The notes: a model not told the origin generated them from the letters alone. A stretch of DNA of 64,000 nt from GWC2-45-44 sp041661665 (GCA_041661665.1 JBAZTW010000007.1:4625-68624), one strand, 5' to 3'; positions 8,050-17,128 are shown, numbered from the stretch's first letter. Translations and numbers: made by a program.

Positions 8050-9123
8050 ATGTTAAAGACAGCAAAAACGAAAAAAGCGGCAGTTGAAAAACCAGAAAAA
8101 ACCGTAAAAACCGAAAAAGCAGGTGTAAAGACCGACGGCGCACTTGAGCGGGCAATCGCTCAAATCGAAAAGCAGTATGGTGCCGGCTCGATTATGCAGA
8201 TGGACCAGAGCAAATACGCCAAAATCGAAGGCACTCCGACCGGTTCGCTCTCGTTAGACATCGCTCTTGGCGGTTGCGGCGTTCCCAGAGGCAGGGTTAT
8301 CGAATTTTTCGGCCCCGAATCCAGCGGAAAAACAACCCTCGCTCTGCACGTCATCGCAAACGCACAGAAAAAAGGCGGGGTTGCGGCATTTATAGATGCA
8401 GAACACGCCCTGGACACAACCTGGGCGAAAAAACTCGGCGTTGATGTCAGCGGCCTTCTCGTCAGCCAGCCCGACACAGGCGAACAGGCTCTCGATATCG
8501 CGGAAATGCTGATAAAGTCAAACGCCGTCGATGTGATTGTTATCGATTCAGTCGCCGCTCTCATACCTGCCGCTGAACTGGCAGGTGAAATGGGGCAGTC
8601 TCATATGGGGCTTCAGGCAAGACTTATGAGCCAGGCAATGAGAAAACTCACCGGCGTTATAAACAAAAGCAAGACCAGTCTCATTTTTATCAATCAAATA
8701 AGAATGAAAATCGGCGTTATGTTCGGAAACCCTGAAACAACGACCGGCGGAAACGCTTTGAAATTTTACAGCTCTATCAGATTGGATATCAGAAGAATTT
8801 CCACAATTAAGGAAGGCACCGACGCGATCGGAAACAGAGTAAGGGCAAGAGTCGTGAAGAATAAAATCGCCCCGCCTTTCCGTGAAGCTGAGTTCGATAT
8901 TATGTTCAACGGCGGGATAAGCTACGAAGGCGATTTAATTGATTTGGGAACAACCCATAATGTCGTTACTAAAAGCGGCGCTTGGCTTCTCTATGGCGAT
9001 ACTAAATTAGGTCAGGGCAGAGAAAACGCCAAAAAGTTCCTGATTGAAAATCCGAAGTTGACGGAAGAAATAAAAGAAAAAATCCTCCTCGCCGTCGGCG
9101 TAAAAGAGGATGCCAAAAAATAA
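8050..9123 (+). CDS. recA: Recombinase A
   Basis: RecA forms filaments on single-stranded DNA, drives homologous pairing and triggers the SOS response. The 357-residue protein has Walker A GPESSGKTT from residue 88, Walker B VIVIDSVAALIP, the L1 region GEMGQSHMGLQARLMSQA and the L2 region IRMKIGVMFGNPETTTGGNALKFY. A lysine-rich extension of about 28 residues precedes the conserved core (ALERAIAQIEKQYGAGSIM). The C-terminal tail is short and lysine-ended rather than acidic. thpR is 13 bases upstream. In many bacteria alaS follows recA (often with recX between); here an R-M module separates recA from alaS. Confidence 0.97.
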   Translation: MLKTAKTKKAAVEKPEKTVKTEKAGVKTDGALERAIAQIEKQYGAGSIMQMDQSKYAKIEGTPTGSLSLDIALGGCGVPRGRVIEFFGPESSGKTTLALHVIANAQKKGGVAAFIDAEHALDTTWAKKLGVDVSGLLVSQPDTGEQALDIAEMLIKSNAVDVIVIDSVAALIPAAELAGEMGQSHMGLQARLMSQAMRKLTGVINKSKTSLIFINQIRMKIGVMFGNPETTTGGNALKFYSSIRLDIRRISTIKEGTDAIGNRVRARVVKNKIAPPFREAEFDIMFNGGISYEGDLIDLGTTHNVVTKSGAWLLYGDTKLGQGRENAKKFLIENPKLTEEIKEKILLAVGVKEDAKK

Positions 9124-9139
9124 TTTTCAAAATGTTTAG

Positions 9140-9165
9140 CCCCCACACCTGTGGTGGGGGTTATT
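9140..9165 (+). terminator. Probable recA terminator, also a dispersed hairpin
   Basis: CCCCCAC (9140-9146) pairs with GTGGGGG (9154-9160), followed by TTATTTC. Similar GCCCCC/GGGGG hairpins recur at about 9297-9318, 49556-49580, 56578-56600 and 56760-56782, so this is both a terminator and a member of a repeat family. Confidence 0.6.
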
Positions 9166-9478
9166 TCGTGGTTAGGGTTAGCCCTGCCATCACTATGGCA
9201 GGGTCCGTGGTTAGCCCCGGCCACCTGTCCTGAGCTTGTCGAAGGAATACTTTGCCGGGGTTCAGAGCCCAAGCGATAGCGCAGGGTGTTATTTAACCCC
9301 CAGTTCTACTGGGGGTCGTAGTCAGAGCCGCGACAGTAATGGAGCGGTCAGTTTTATATAATTTTTTTTCTCTGTGTCTCTGCCCGTCGCGGCGTAGTTT
9401 TGTAGGGTGGACAGCTTGCTGTCCACGCGGTTGTTTTTTTTAATCTGTGAAATCCGCGTAATCCGCGGTTAAAATTAT

Positions 9479-9518
9479 GTCTCTGTGGTGAAAAGTTAAA
9501 TGTCAAATTCCGCTGAAA
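9479..9518 (+). repeat. Left copy of 40-bp direct repeat (duplicated alaS start)
   Basis: Matches 11559-11598 at 37 of 40 positions without gaps. It includes GTCTCTGTGGTGAAAA, an ATG at 9500 and the codons for Met-Ser-Asn-Ser-Ala-Glu, after which the frame runs into a GTAGGGTGG repeat and a stop at 9578. The two copies bracket the R-M genes. Confidence 0.8.
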
Positions 9519-9594
9519 AAGTTGTAGGGTGGACTCTTGACCCATGCGGTTATCTGTTAACATCGACCTGTTTGAATAAGTAGAGAAATAAAAA

Positions 9595-10377
9595 ATGAAC
9601 TATTGGACAGATTTAAGCATAACGTATGCGAGCCAAAGAAGTTATTTGGATGATCTTTTTAGGGTGTATCCGACAGTACCGGAAGGGATTCGTGATGTTG
9701 ATAATTCTTTGTGGAATGAAATTGAAACCGCATTTAATGGCAAAAACGATATAGTATTATTGAAAAAATTGCTTAAACTTAAACTGTTTCCGATAAAAGA
9801 TTCTTATGTTGCCTATCTAAGAAGAGATAAGCATGCATTAGAACATAATCCTGCAACCGTTTCAAGGATATGTGGTCGTTTATATGAAATGGGGTTAAGT
9901 GAAATTTTCAAAAAGAGTTCTGAGGCAAAGGAAACAAACAGACAAATTGGCCCACTCTTTAAGAGATGGATTGAAAGCGGAGTATTGGGAGTTCCTATTT
10001 TACAGGAACGAGATTTTGTTTTAAATAACAGTAACGCTATATTGCGTGGCAGTGATAACCAGCTTGCTGATTTTGCTAAGCGGCATTTGTGTTACACAAG
10101 AAACAAGGGGCTTGATTTTATAGGTCGCTTTAATGGAAAATATGTTATAGGAGAATCGAAGTTTTTAACAGATTTCGGCGGCCATCAGAACGCACAGTTT
10201 AATGATGCCATAGAATTACTGAAATTAGAGGCGGTTGCCGCTATGAAGATTGCTATTCTTGATGGCGTACTTTATATAGGAGGCAAAAGCAAAATGCACA
10301 ATTTTTTGAAAACTTGCCCTTCTGGATATAATATTTTAAGTGCGCTTGTATTAAGAGAATTTTTATATCAGCTTTAA
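9595..10377 (+). CDS. Type II restriction endonuclease, PD-(D/E)XK type (perhaps Tsp45I-like)
   Basis: A 260-residue protein immediately upstream of a DNA methyltransferase. Near residues 181-196 it has DFIGRFNGKYVIGESK, a PD-(D/E)XK nuclease signature (Asp, 12 residues, Glu-Ser-Lys), followed by FLTDFGGHQNAQF, which suggests a DNA-contact loop. The block ETNRQIGPLFKRWIESG recalls the Tsp45I family as I remember it, but recognition sequence cannot be inferred. Codons are AT-rich compared with recA and alaS, consistent with horizontal acquisition. It ends two bases before the methyltransferase ATG, so the pair is translationally coupled. With the methyltransferase it forms a complete R-M module inserted between recA and alaS. 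Confidence 0.75.
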   Translation: MNYWTDLSITYASQRSYLDDLFRVYPTVPEGIRDVDNSLWNEIETAFNGKNDIVLLKKLLKLKLFPIKDSYVAYLRRDKHALEHNPATVSRICGRLYEMGLSEIFKKSSEAKETNRQIGPLFKRWIESGVLGVPILQERDFVLNNSNAILRGSDNQLADFAKRHLCYTRNKGLDFIGRFNGKYVIGESKFLTDFGGHQNAQFNDAIELLKLEAVAAMKIAILDGVLYIGGKSKMHNFLKTCPSGYNILSALVLREFLYQL

Positions 10378-10379
10378 AT

Positions 10380-11540
10380 ATGTTTTTAGATTACGACAAT
10401 AAAAAAACTGAACAGGAAATACTTGCTTTAAGAAGCAATGGCAGATTAAGTCTGCCTTTGGCAGATATTAAAGAAAAGAATTTATTGATGTTCGGCGATA
10501 ATTTCGAGATTATGCAATGTCTGCTTTGGGATTTGAATTTTGCAGGCAAAATAGATATGGTCTATATAGACCCGCCTTTTGCAACAAATAATATCTTCAG
10601 AGTAGGTCAGGAAAGAACTAATACAATCAGTTCGAGTTATTCTGATACCGAAGCATATTGCGATTTGTTGAAAGGGGCTGAATTTCTCGAATTTTTGCGA
10701 GAAAGAATTATTCTTATCAGGGAATTAATGTCTGAAAAAGCGTCCATATATTTGCATATCGATTACAAAATCGGTCATTATGTCAAAGTGATTATGGATG
10801 AGATATTCGGAGAAGGTAATTTTAGGGGTGATATAACAAGAATAAAATGCAATCCTAAAAATTTTTCAAGAAAAGGATATGGAAATATAAAGGATTTAAT
10901 CCTGTTTTATTCAAAAACAGATGACTTTATATGGAACGAACCGAAAGAATCTATGACGGAAAGTGATGTTGAAAGGCTTTTCAAAAAAATTGATGAAAAT
11001 GGCAAAAGATACACAACTATTCCTTTACACGCACCAGGCGAAACCGTTAATGGGGCTACAGGCCAAAGCTGGCGAGGAGTAAATCCGCCGCCCGGGCGAC
11101 ACTGGAGAAGTTCGCCACAAATACTTGAACAGCTCGATAAAGATGGGCTTGTAGAATGGTCTTCTAACGGTGTCCCTCGCAAGAAAATATATGCCGATGA
11201 ATGTGAAGCCAAAGGCAAAAAAGTTCAGGATATCTGGGAGTACAAAGACCCGCAGTACCCGGCTTATCCGACGGAAAAGAATATCGATATGATTGAGTTC
11301 CTCGTAAAAGCATCTTCAAATCCAAATGATACGATTATGGATTGCTTTATGGGGTCTGGCACAACTCTTGTTGCGGCAAACAGACTTGGACGAAATTGGA
11401 TTGGAATAGATAGCTCAGAAGAAGCATTGAAGATAGCTGAAAACCGTTTGAAGAAAGAAGAATCGGGTTTGTTCGTTGGAAAACCAGAATATCAAAAATT
11501 AAAATTGGAAATGTTAATGCCGTCTATAACGGCAAAATAA
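10380..11540 (+). CDS. DNA methyltransferase (N6-adenine/N4-cytosine, beta-class layout) of the first R-M module
   Basis: A 386-residue SAM-dependent DNA methyltransferase. The catalytic motif IV, DPPFATNN, is near residues 63-70, and the SAM-binding motif I comes much later as DCFMGSGTTLVAANRLGRNW near 320-339. This IV-before-I order defines the beta class. The region between them (with KCNPKNFSRKGYGNIKDLILF and HAPGETVNGATG) carries the target recognition part. It should protect the host from the adjacent endonuclease. The gene begins two bases after the endonuclease stop. It ends 39 bases before the alaS ATG, close to the right copy of the 40-bp repeat. Confidence 0.92.
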   Translation: MFLDYDNKKTEQEILALRSNGRLSLPLADIKEKNLLMFGDNFEIMQCLLWDLNFAGKIDMVYIDPPFATNNIFRVGQERTNTISSSYSDTEAYCDLLKGAEFLEFLRERIILIRELMSEKASIYLHIDYKIGHYVKVIMDEIFGEGNFRGDITRIKCNPKNFSRKGYGNIKDLILFYSKTDDFIWNEPKESMTESDVERLFKKIDENGKRYTTIPLHAPGETVNGATGQSWRGVNPPPGRHWRSSPQILEQLDKDGLVEWSSNGVPRKKIYADECEAKGKKVQDIWEYKDPQYPAYPTEKNIDMIEFLVKASSNPNDTIMDCFMGSGTTLVAANRLGRNWIGIDSSEEALKIAENRLKKEESGLFVGKPEYQKLKLEMLMPSITAK

Positions 11541-11558
11541 ACAGAAAAAAATCTCTGT

Positions 11559-11598
11559 GTCTCTGTGGTGAAAAATTCGATGTCAAATTCCGCTGAAA
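11559..11598 (+). repeat. Right copy of 40-bp direct repeat (functional alaS start)
   Basis: This copy leads directly into the intact alaS reading frame at 11580. Compared with 9479-9518 it differs at three positions, all just upstream of the ATG. Confidence 0.8.
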
Positions 11599-14255
11599 TT
11601 AGAAGTTCGTTTATAAAGTTTTTTGAGGACAAGGGTCATACCTTTGTGCCGTCCTCGCCGGTGATACCCCTCGGCGATGATACGCTCCTGTTCGCAAACG
11701 CCGGTATGAACCAATTTAAGGATGTTTTCCTCGGCACAGGCAGCAGAAACTACACGCGCGCCGTCAACAGCCAAAAATGTATCCGCGCAGGCGGCAAACA
11801 CAACGACCTCGAAGATGTAGGCACAGACACTTACCACCACACCTTTTTTGAAATGCTCGGCAACTGGTCGTTTGGCGATTATTTTAAAGCAGAAGCAATC
11901 GAATGGGCATGGGAACTTTTAACGCGGGTCTGGAAAATCGACGCAAGCCGACTGCACGTTACATATTTTCAGGGCGATTCACATGATGGCCTCGACCCTG
12001 ACGATGAAGCGAAAAAATTCTGGAGCAAATACCTGCCCGAAGACAGAATCCACAAGGGCAACAAAAAAGATAACTTCTGGGAAATGGGCGAAACAGGCCC
12101 CTGCGGCCCCTGCAGCGAAATACATTACGATGGCACGCCCGACAAATCAGGCGGAAAACTTGTCAACGCAGGCAGCCCCGATGTTATTGAAATTTGGAAT
12201 CTGGTATTTATACAATTCAACCGCGATACCACCGGCAAACTAACTCCCCTGCCCGCAAACCACGTTGATACCGGTATGGGCTTGGAAAGAATCACGCGCG
12301 TTTTACATAATAAAACATCAAATTACGATACCGATGTTTTCGCCGCGATAATCGGCGCAACTGAAAAACTTACCGGCAAAAAATACACCGCTAAACTCGA
12401 AGACAAAACCGACATCGCGTTTCGCGTCATCGCCGACCATTTGCGAACGCTCGTTTTTGCTATTACCGATGGTGGCGTTGTCAGCAACGAAGGCAGAGGT
12501 TATGTCCTGCGAAGAATTTTGCGCCGAGCCGCAAGGTTCGGCAGAACCCTCGGTATGCACGAACCGTTTATGTATAAACTTGTCGATGTCGTCGTCGAAA
12601 CAATGGGACAGGCCTTCGGCGAATTAAAAGAAAGAACCGAACTTGTAAAAACGGTTATAAAATCTGAAGAAGAAAGTTTCGGCAGAACTCTCGATAGAGG
12701 CCTTGAGATATTCGCCTCTGCCGCCGACAAAGCCGCCAAGCTCGGCATTATCAGCGGTGCGGATGCCTTTGAACTTTACGATACATTCGGCTTCCCGCTC
12801 GATTTAACCGCCCTGATGGCCAGAGAAAAAAATCTCAAAGTTGATACCGCCGGCTTTGAAGATTTAATGAATCAGCAAAGACAGCGGGCCAGAGCCGCGC
12901 AAAAAGCTGCCAGCTTCGCGGCATTTGTTACAGATGAAAAATTACCCGCCACAGATGATATGGCCAAATACGCGCAGGATAAAATAACAGCGAAAGTTTT
13001 AGGCTGGATTGACGAAAAGGGCTGGCACTCGCAGGGTAATATCACAAATGATGCCGCAATAGTTCTGGACAAGACCTGTTTCTACGCCGAGTCAGGCGGA
13101 CAAACAGGCGACAGCGGCGCAATAATAACAGCAGACGGAATTTTCGCAGTTGAAGCGACCGAAAAAATCGCCGACTGCATTATACACAAAGGTAAATTTA
13201 AAAAAGGAACTATCAAGGTCGGCGATGCCGTCGAAGCCATAGTTGACGCTGCAAGACGCGAAACCAAAAAAAATCACACCGCCACTCACCTGCTCCAATG
13301 GGCATTGCAGAAAGTCTGCGGCAGAAGTATCGCCCAGCAGGGCTCGCTTGTTTCTCCTGAATATCTGCGATTCGACTTCACTTCGCCAAAAGCCCTGACT
13401 GATGAACAGACAAAGGAAGTGGAAAAATTAGTTAACGAAAAAATCTCACACTCCGTGCCTATTTGCTGTGCGACGCTGCCGATTGAAAAAGCGAAAAAGC
13501 TCGGCGCTATGGCGCTCTTCGGCGAAAAATACGGCAAAACCGTCCGCGTTATAGCCGTCGGTGCTGATAACGAAAATAATCTCGATGATGCCTTCAGCAA
13601 GGAATTCTGCGGCGGAACACACGTCGCAAACACCGGCGCAATAGGCGGTTTCAAAATCATAAAAGAAGAATCCGTCTCCGCAGGCGTTCGCAGAATCACC
13701 GCCCTGACCGGCAAAGGACTGAATGAGTACTATAATAAGATGGGCGGTATTGTTGAAAACTTAGGTCAACTCCTGAAAGTCCCCGCTGACCAGATTTGCG
13801 AAAGAGTAAATAAAATCCTCGACGACAATAAAAATCTCGCCAAACAATTAAAGACCGCCTCTAAGCAAAGCGGTGCTGATGTAATGAGCAAAGCCAGGCA
13901 GCTTTTGGAAAGCTGCGAGAAAATAGGCACAAGTTCTGTTATTGTAAATGCCCTCGAATCCGCTACAATTGATGAGGCTCGCGAAGCGATTGATATGATA
14001 AAGGCAAAGGCAGGCTCCGCAGCAGTCGTCTTCGGATTTGCCGAGGGCGATAAAGTTACCCTGCTTGCCGGCGTAAGCGATGACCTTATTAAGAAAGGCC
14101 TAAAGGCAGGCGATATCGTCAAGGAAATCGCACCCATCGTTGGCGGCGGCGGAGGCGGAAAACCGCAAATGGCTCAGGCAGGCGGCAAAAATCCAAAGAA
14201 TCTTCCGCAGGCCTTAACTCGTGCAATAGAATACATTAAAGATAAAATAGTTTAA
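11580..14255 (+). CDS. alaS: Alanyl-tRNA synthetase
   Basis: Charges tRNA-Ala and hydrolyses mischarged Ser- and Gly-tRNA-Ala. The 891-residue protein has the class II core (FKDVFLGTGSRNYTRAVNSQ, ETGPCGPCSEIHYD, DTGMGLERI, DGGVVSNEGRGYVLRRILRR). The editing domain follows with zinc-binding motifs HTATHLL and CGGTH. The C-Ala domain ends with a glycine run and KPQMAQAGGK, which is typical. The ATG at 11580 begins MSNSAEIRSSFIKFFEDKGH, the conserved N-terminus; a GTG 15 bases earlier is inside the repeat and is unlikely. There is no clear Shine-Dalgarno sequence. An R-M module directly upstream separates it from recA. Confidence 0.97.
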   Translation: MSNSAEIRSSFIKFFEDKGHTFVPSSPVIPLGDDTLLFANAGMNQFKDVFLGTGSRNYTRAVNSQKCIRAGGKHNDLEDVGTDTYHHTFFEMLGNWSFGDYFKAEAIEWAWELLTRVWKIDASRLHVTYFQGDSHDGLDPDDEAKKFWSKYLPEDRIHKGNKKDNFWEMGETGPCGPCSEIHYDGTPDKSGGKLVNAGSPDVIEIWNLVFIQFNRDTTGKLTPLPANHVDTGMGLERITRVLHNKTSNYDTDVFAAIIGATEKLTGKKYTAKLEDKTDIAFRVIADHLRTLVFAITDGGVVSNEGRGYVLRRILRRAARFGRTLGMHEPFMYKLVDVVVETMGQAFGELKERTELVKTVIKSEEESFGRTLDRGLEIFASAADKAAKLGIISGADAFELYDTFGFPLDLTALMAREKNLKVDTAGFEDLMNQQRQRARAAQKAASFAAFVTDEKLPATDDMAKYAQDKITAKVLGWIDEKGWHSQGNITNDAAIVLDKTCFYAESGGQTGDSGAIITADGIFAVEATEKIADCIIHKGKFKKGTIKVGDAVEAIVDAARRETKKNHTATHLLQWALQKVCGRSIAQQGSLVSPEYLRFDFTSPKALTDEQTKEVEKLVNEKISHSVPICCATLPIEKAKKLGAMALFGEKYGKTVRVIAVGADNENNLDDAFSKEFCGGTHVANTGAIGGFKIIKEESVSAGVRRITALTGKGLNEYYNKMGGIVENLGQLLKVPADQICERVNKILDDNKNLAKQLKTASKQSGADVMSKARQLLESCEKIGTSSVIVNALESATIDEAREAIDMIKAKAGSAAVVFGFAEGDKVTLLAGVSDDLIKKGLKAGDIVKEIAPIVGGGGGGKPQMAQAGGKNPKNLPQALTRAIEYIKDKIV

Positions 14256-14289
14256 GTTTTTTCTCTGTGTCTCTGTGGTGAATTTTTTT

Positions 14290-15126
14290 ATGTCAAATGG
14301 AAATGGTAAAACTTCGCTTCTCGCCAAATTTGGCGCATCCGTTATTGAAACCGTATATCACAGCGGCCGTTTTGCTCGCTTCCAATGGTCAGCAATAACC
14401 GCTTCCTGCTCCGTCTGCCTAAAACCAGCTATGTACCCCCTCATCTTAAACCAAATGCTCGCCATCGGCGTCCGCTCCGTCCCGGTCGTTGCAATAACTG
14501 GCGCGTTTGTGGGAATGGTGCTGGCGATACAGGCTTACGACCAGCTTGCGGGGTTGGGAATCGAAGAACATTTGGGCGTGCTGATAAATTTGTCGGTTGT
14601 TAAGGAGCTTGGGCCGGTGCTGGCGGCAGTGATGCTTGCGGGTCGAGTCGGCGGAGCTTTGACGGCGGAACTCGGCACAATGAATGTTACCGAACAGATA
14701 CTGGCGGTTCAGAGTATGGGAACTAATCCAATCCGGTATTTAGTCGCGCCGCGATGGATAGCCTGTCTGCTTCTTACGCCCGTTTTGATTATCTATGGCG
14801 ATTTTCTTGGAATGCTCGGCGGGTATCTGATTAGTGTGCCATACCTCGGTATTAACAACGCGGCATATTGGAATTACAGCGCATCGGGCGTTGAGTTCTG
14901 GGATATATCAATAGGAATAATAAAGGGATTTTTCTTCGGTATCGCGATTGCGGGCGTAAGCTGCTATAAAGGCTTCCACTGCAAAGAAGGTGCGCAAGGC
15001 GTAGGCGAAGCCTGCACCGAAGCGTTTGTCGGAAGCTTTATTATTATTCTGGCAATCGATTTTGTTCTCGTCGTAGTCTCAAAGGCGATATATTCGTCGC
15101 TCTGGCCTTTGAGAATGCTGCTTTAA
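14290..15126 (+). CDS. mlaE: MlaE-type ABC transporter permease
   Basis: Inner-membrane permease of the Mla phospholipid transport complex (DUF140/MlaE family), 278 residues. Family blocks include ALVKLQ-like membrane entry replaced here by RFARFQW, then VVAITGAFVGMVLAIQAY, ELGPVLAAVMLAGRVGGAL, ELGTMNVTEQILAVQSMGTN and GFFFGIAIAGVSCYKG. About five hydrophobic segments are present. The ATG at 14290 is chosen over a GTG at 14275 that lies in the CTCTGTGTCTCTGTGGTGAA repeat. mlaF follows after 42 bases, so the two form the permease-ATPase pair. The substrate-binding MlaD partner is not found downstream. Confidence 0.92.
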   Translation: MSNGNGKTSLLAKFGASVIETVYHSGRFARFQWSAITASCSVCLKPAMYPLILNQMLAIGVRSVPVVAITGAFVGMVLAIQAYDQLAGLGIEEHLGVLINLSVVKELGPVLAAVMLAGRVGGALTAELGTMNVTEQILAVQSMGTNPIRYLVAPRWIACLLLTPVLIIYGDFLGMLGGYLISVPYLGINNAAYWNYSASGVEFWDISIGIIKGFFFGIAIAGVSCYKGFHCKEGAQGVGEACTEAFVGSFIIILAIDFVLVVVSKAIYSSLWPLRMLL

Positions 15127-15168
15127 AAATGTATAACCACAGATTACACAGATAACACGGATTAAAAA

Positions 15169-15993
15169 GTGGAAAAAAAAACATCAGCATCTGAAGAGAT
15201 AATTGCTCTTAAGAATATCAACAAGAGCTTCGGCAGTAATGTCGTACTTGACGATATTTCGCTTTCTTTCGAGAAGGGCAAAACAACCGTAATCATCGGG
15301 CCAAGCGGCTGCGGCAAAACCGTCTTAATCAAACATATTATCGTTCTCCTCCGGCCCGATACGGGCAGAGTTTATTTTCACGATATGAGAATTGATAATA
15401 TGCAGGAAAAGCAGCTCGATGCGATTCGCACAAGAATGGGATTTTTGTTTCAGGGCGGTGCGCTTTTCGACAGTCTGAATGTTTTAGAAAATGTCATCTT
15501 TCCGGTCAAGCAGCACGTCAAAATTAAAAATACTGAAAAACTTCACGAGCTGGGCAGGACAAAATTAGCGATGGTCGGAATGGAAAGTTTTGTGAACGCA
15601 TATCCCGCTAAACTTTCCGGCGGACAAAAAAAGAGGGTCGCTTTGGCAAGAGCGATAGCTATGAGTCCGGAAGTGATTTTGTATGATGAGCCTACGACGG
15701 GTCTTGACCCGATACGCTCGGATGTGATTAACGAATTGATTATAAAATTGCAGAAGGAGCTTGGCATCACGAGCATTGTTGTTACGCACGATATGGCCAG
15801 CGCGTATAAAGTCGCTGACCGGATTATAATGCTGCACAAGGGCAAAGTTGCCGCCGATGGCAACGCTGATTATATACGCAATCATTCTTCGCCCGTCGTT
15901 CAGCAGTTTATCAACGGCCAGGCCGACGATGACGATTTAAAAGCCCTGCGGGCTTCAAGTTCTGATATTAAAATTTCGGATATTGAACAGTAG
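15169..15993 (+). CDS. mlaF: MlaF-type ABC transporter ATPase
   Basis: ATP-binding subunit for the MlaE permease, 274 residues, starting with GTG. Walker A is GPSGCGKT at about 44-51, the Q-loop is FLFQGGALFDSLNVLENV, the ABC signature is LSGGQKKRVALARA at about 146-159, Walker B with the catalytic Glu is VILYDEPTTGLDP, and the switch His is in VVTHDMASAYKV. The FQGGALFDSL and DEPTTGLDPI wording is typical of the MlaF group rather than of general ABC proteins. The gap to mlaE (15127-15168) is an ACCACAGATTACACAGATAA dispersed repeat, so a repeat insertion stretches what is normally a tight operon. Confidence 0.93.
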   Translation: MEKKTSASEEIIALKNINKSFGSNVVLDDISLSFEKGKTTVIIGPSGCGKTVLIKHIIVLLRPDTGRVYFHDMRIDNMQEKQLDAIRTRMGFLFQGGALFDSLNVLENVIFPVKQHVKIKNTEKLHELGRTKLAMVGMESFVNAYPAKLSGGQKKRVALARAIAMSPEVILYDEPTTGLDPIRSDVINELIIKLQKELGITSIVVTHDMASAYKVADRIIMLHKGKVAADGNADYIRNHSSPVVQQFINGQADDDDLKALRASSSDIKISDIEQ

Positions 15994-16063
15994 TTTTAGC
16001 CACAGAGAACACAGAGGGCACAGAGATATAAAATATATAACCGCGGATGATGCTGATTTCGCA

Positions 16064-16147
16064 GAAAAAAGAAGTAAAGATGTAAAGAAGTGCGGAGGCA
16101 ATGAAATCTGCTGAAACCAATTCCTTACTTCCTTATGGTCCTTTTTT
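16064..16147. repeat. Purine/pyrimidine hairpin repeat (GAAGTAAAG..CTTACTTCC)
   Basis: Left arm AAAAAAGAAGTAAAGATGTA and right arm TTCCTTACTTCCTTATGGTC surround a short spacer. One of four complete copies in the window (others near 25788, 29233 and 38020). Confidence 0.65.
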
Positions 16148-16207
16148 ATTTGGTTTCTGCGCAAATGCAGTTTTGCAATTTGATAACATGATTTGGAGAA
16201 AATTCGG

Positions 16208-16933
16208 ATGAAAGATGTTATTTCAAAAATGACGTTCAGTTTTTTGATGGCTCAGTTCCTGCCCGGTGCGGTTGTGATGTTCTCCGCCATCTGTGCATTT
16301 GGGCGCGTGGCCAATCAGCCAAATAATTCTTGTGGCACTAAAATAGCATATATACCCATTGAAGCCGCGAAGAGTTCTCTTGCTTCACCGTTTCACATTA
16401 TAGGTTTTGTTTTTCTTTCTGTCGCAATAGGTATGTTGATCCATGGTATTCACTGGGTTACATTGGGAGGTCTGGAGCATTATGCGACAAAGAAAAACAA
16501 GGAACATTCAATCAGAGATTTGTGGTGGTACAAAAACATTCCAGCATTCCCTTTGATTGCCTTCGCACCAATAATAATGGCCATGGAAGTAATTTGCTTC
16601 TTGCTTGTGCGGCGAATTGACAGTTTGACGATGGATGAAAATGTTTCAGATATTCCAAAGGATAAGATAGACGCATTTCTTTACCTTCAAGAGTTTTATC
16701 TGTCTTTTGGACAGTTCTATGCACATATGGCCTATGCGTTGGCAATTAGTCTGTTTTTCATACTCAAAGCTCTTAAATTATGCAACTTAAGTTGTGTCCA
16801 GCATTATAGCTTTGCGGTTGGACTTTGGTTGTTGGTAGGAATATTTTTTGTTTTAGGGCGAATCCAACTAAGTTCACTATTCAAGGCGGAAAGAGAAATA
16901 GTCAAAAAGACTGACCCAAAACCAAAAGAGTAG
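16208..16933 (+). CDS. Multi-pass membrane protein of unknown function
   Basis: A 241-residue protein that I do not recognise. Four to five hydrophobic segments are visible: about residues 11-32, 60-80, 110-130, 170-188 and 200-220. The connecting part around residues 85-105 is charged and contains histidines and tryptophans (HGIHWVTLGGLEHYATKK and RDLWWYKN). The C-terminus ends in a lysine-rich tail. GGAG lies nine bases upstream of the ATG at 16208; a TTG further upstream also opens the frame but is less likely. It stands alone between mlaF and the Fic gene, behind a hairpin repeat, so its context gives no functional clue. Confidence 0.7.
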   Translation: MKDVISKMTFSFLMAQFLPGAVVMFSAICAFGRVANQPNNSCGTKIAYIPIEAAKSSLASPFHIIGFVFLSVAIGMLIHGIHWVTLGGLEHYATKKNKEHSIRDLWWYKNIPAFPLIAFAPIIMAMEVICFLLVRRIDSLTMDENVSDIPKDKIDAFLYLQEFYLSFGQFYAHMAYALAISLFFILKALKLCNLSCVQHYSFAVGLWLLVGIFFVLGRIQLSSLFKAEREIVKKTDPKPKE

Positions 16934-17053
16934 AGAATTGAAAAAAATAATTATTCGTAAAATAAGCAGAATCTACGATTTTTTCTTCGTGCTTTGGTGG
17001 CCTTTTGACTCTATTCAGGACAGGTCGATTATCAATGAAAAACACTCCAAAAC

Positions 17054-17112
17054 CGTGAAAAGTAGTGCTTTTTAGAAGTGTTTTCACGATTATATTGACA
17101 AAAGCGTGAAAA
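17054..17112 (+). promoter_or_regulatory. Three CGTGAAAA boxes upstream of and inside the fic promoter
   Basis: CGTGAAAA at 17054-17061, its exact inverse TTTTCACG at 17081-17088, and a third copy CGTGAAAA at 17105-17112 inside the promoter spacer. The first two form an 8-bp inverted repeat with a 19-base spacer. The arrangement looks like an operator able to block or recruit polymerase. Confidence 0.55.
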
Positions 17113-17122
17113 TTCGTATAAT
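17095..17122 (+). promoter_or_regulatory. Perfect consensus promoter of the fic gene, probably leaderless
   Basis: TTGACA (17095-17100), 16-base spacer, TATAAT (17117-17122); both hexamers are perfect. The ATG at 17129 lies where transcription should begin, so the mRNA probably has no 5' leader. Confidence 0.7.
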
Positions 17123-17128
17123 TTAGTT

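Larger units (their letters stand above)
9124..9594. other. Repeat-packed gap between recA and the first R-M module
   Basis: No gene is seen apart from a broken copy of the alaS start (9479-9518). In order: a terminator-like GCCCCC hairpin (9139-9160), a CCCTGCCA/TGGCAGGG hairpin, a TCCTGAGCTTGTCGAAGG box (9228-9245) inside a larger GCCCCGGC..GCCGGGG pair, the phrase CAGAGCCCAAGCGATAGCGC, an ACCCCCAG/CTGGGGGT hairpin, phrases such as CTCTGTGTCTCTG, and two GTAGGGTGG boxes at 9402-9432 and 9522-9550. Confidence 0.75.

Noticed and set aside
9595..11540. Integrated prophage or transposon carrying the first R-M pair
   Set aside because: No integrase, transposase or terminal inverted repeats; only the 40-bp direct repeats are seen.
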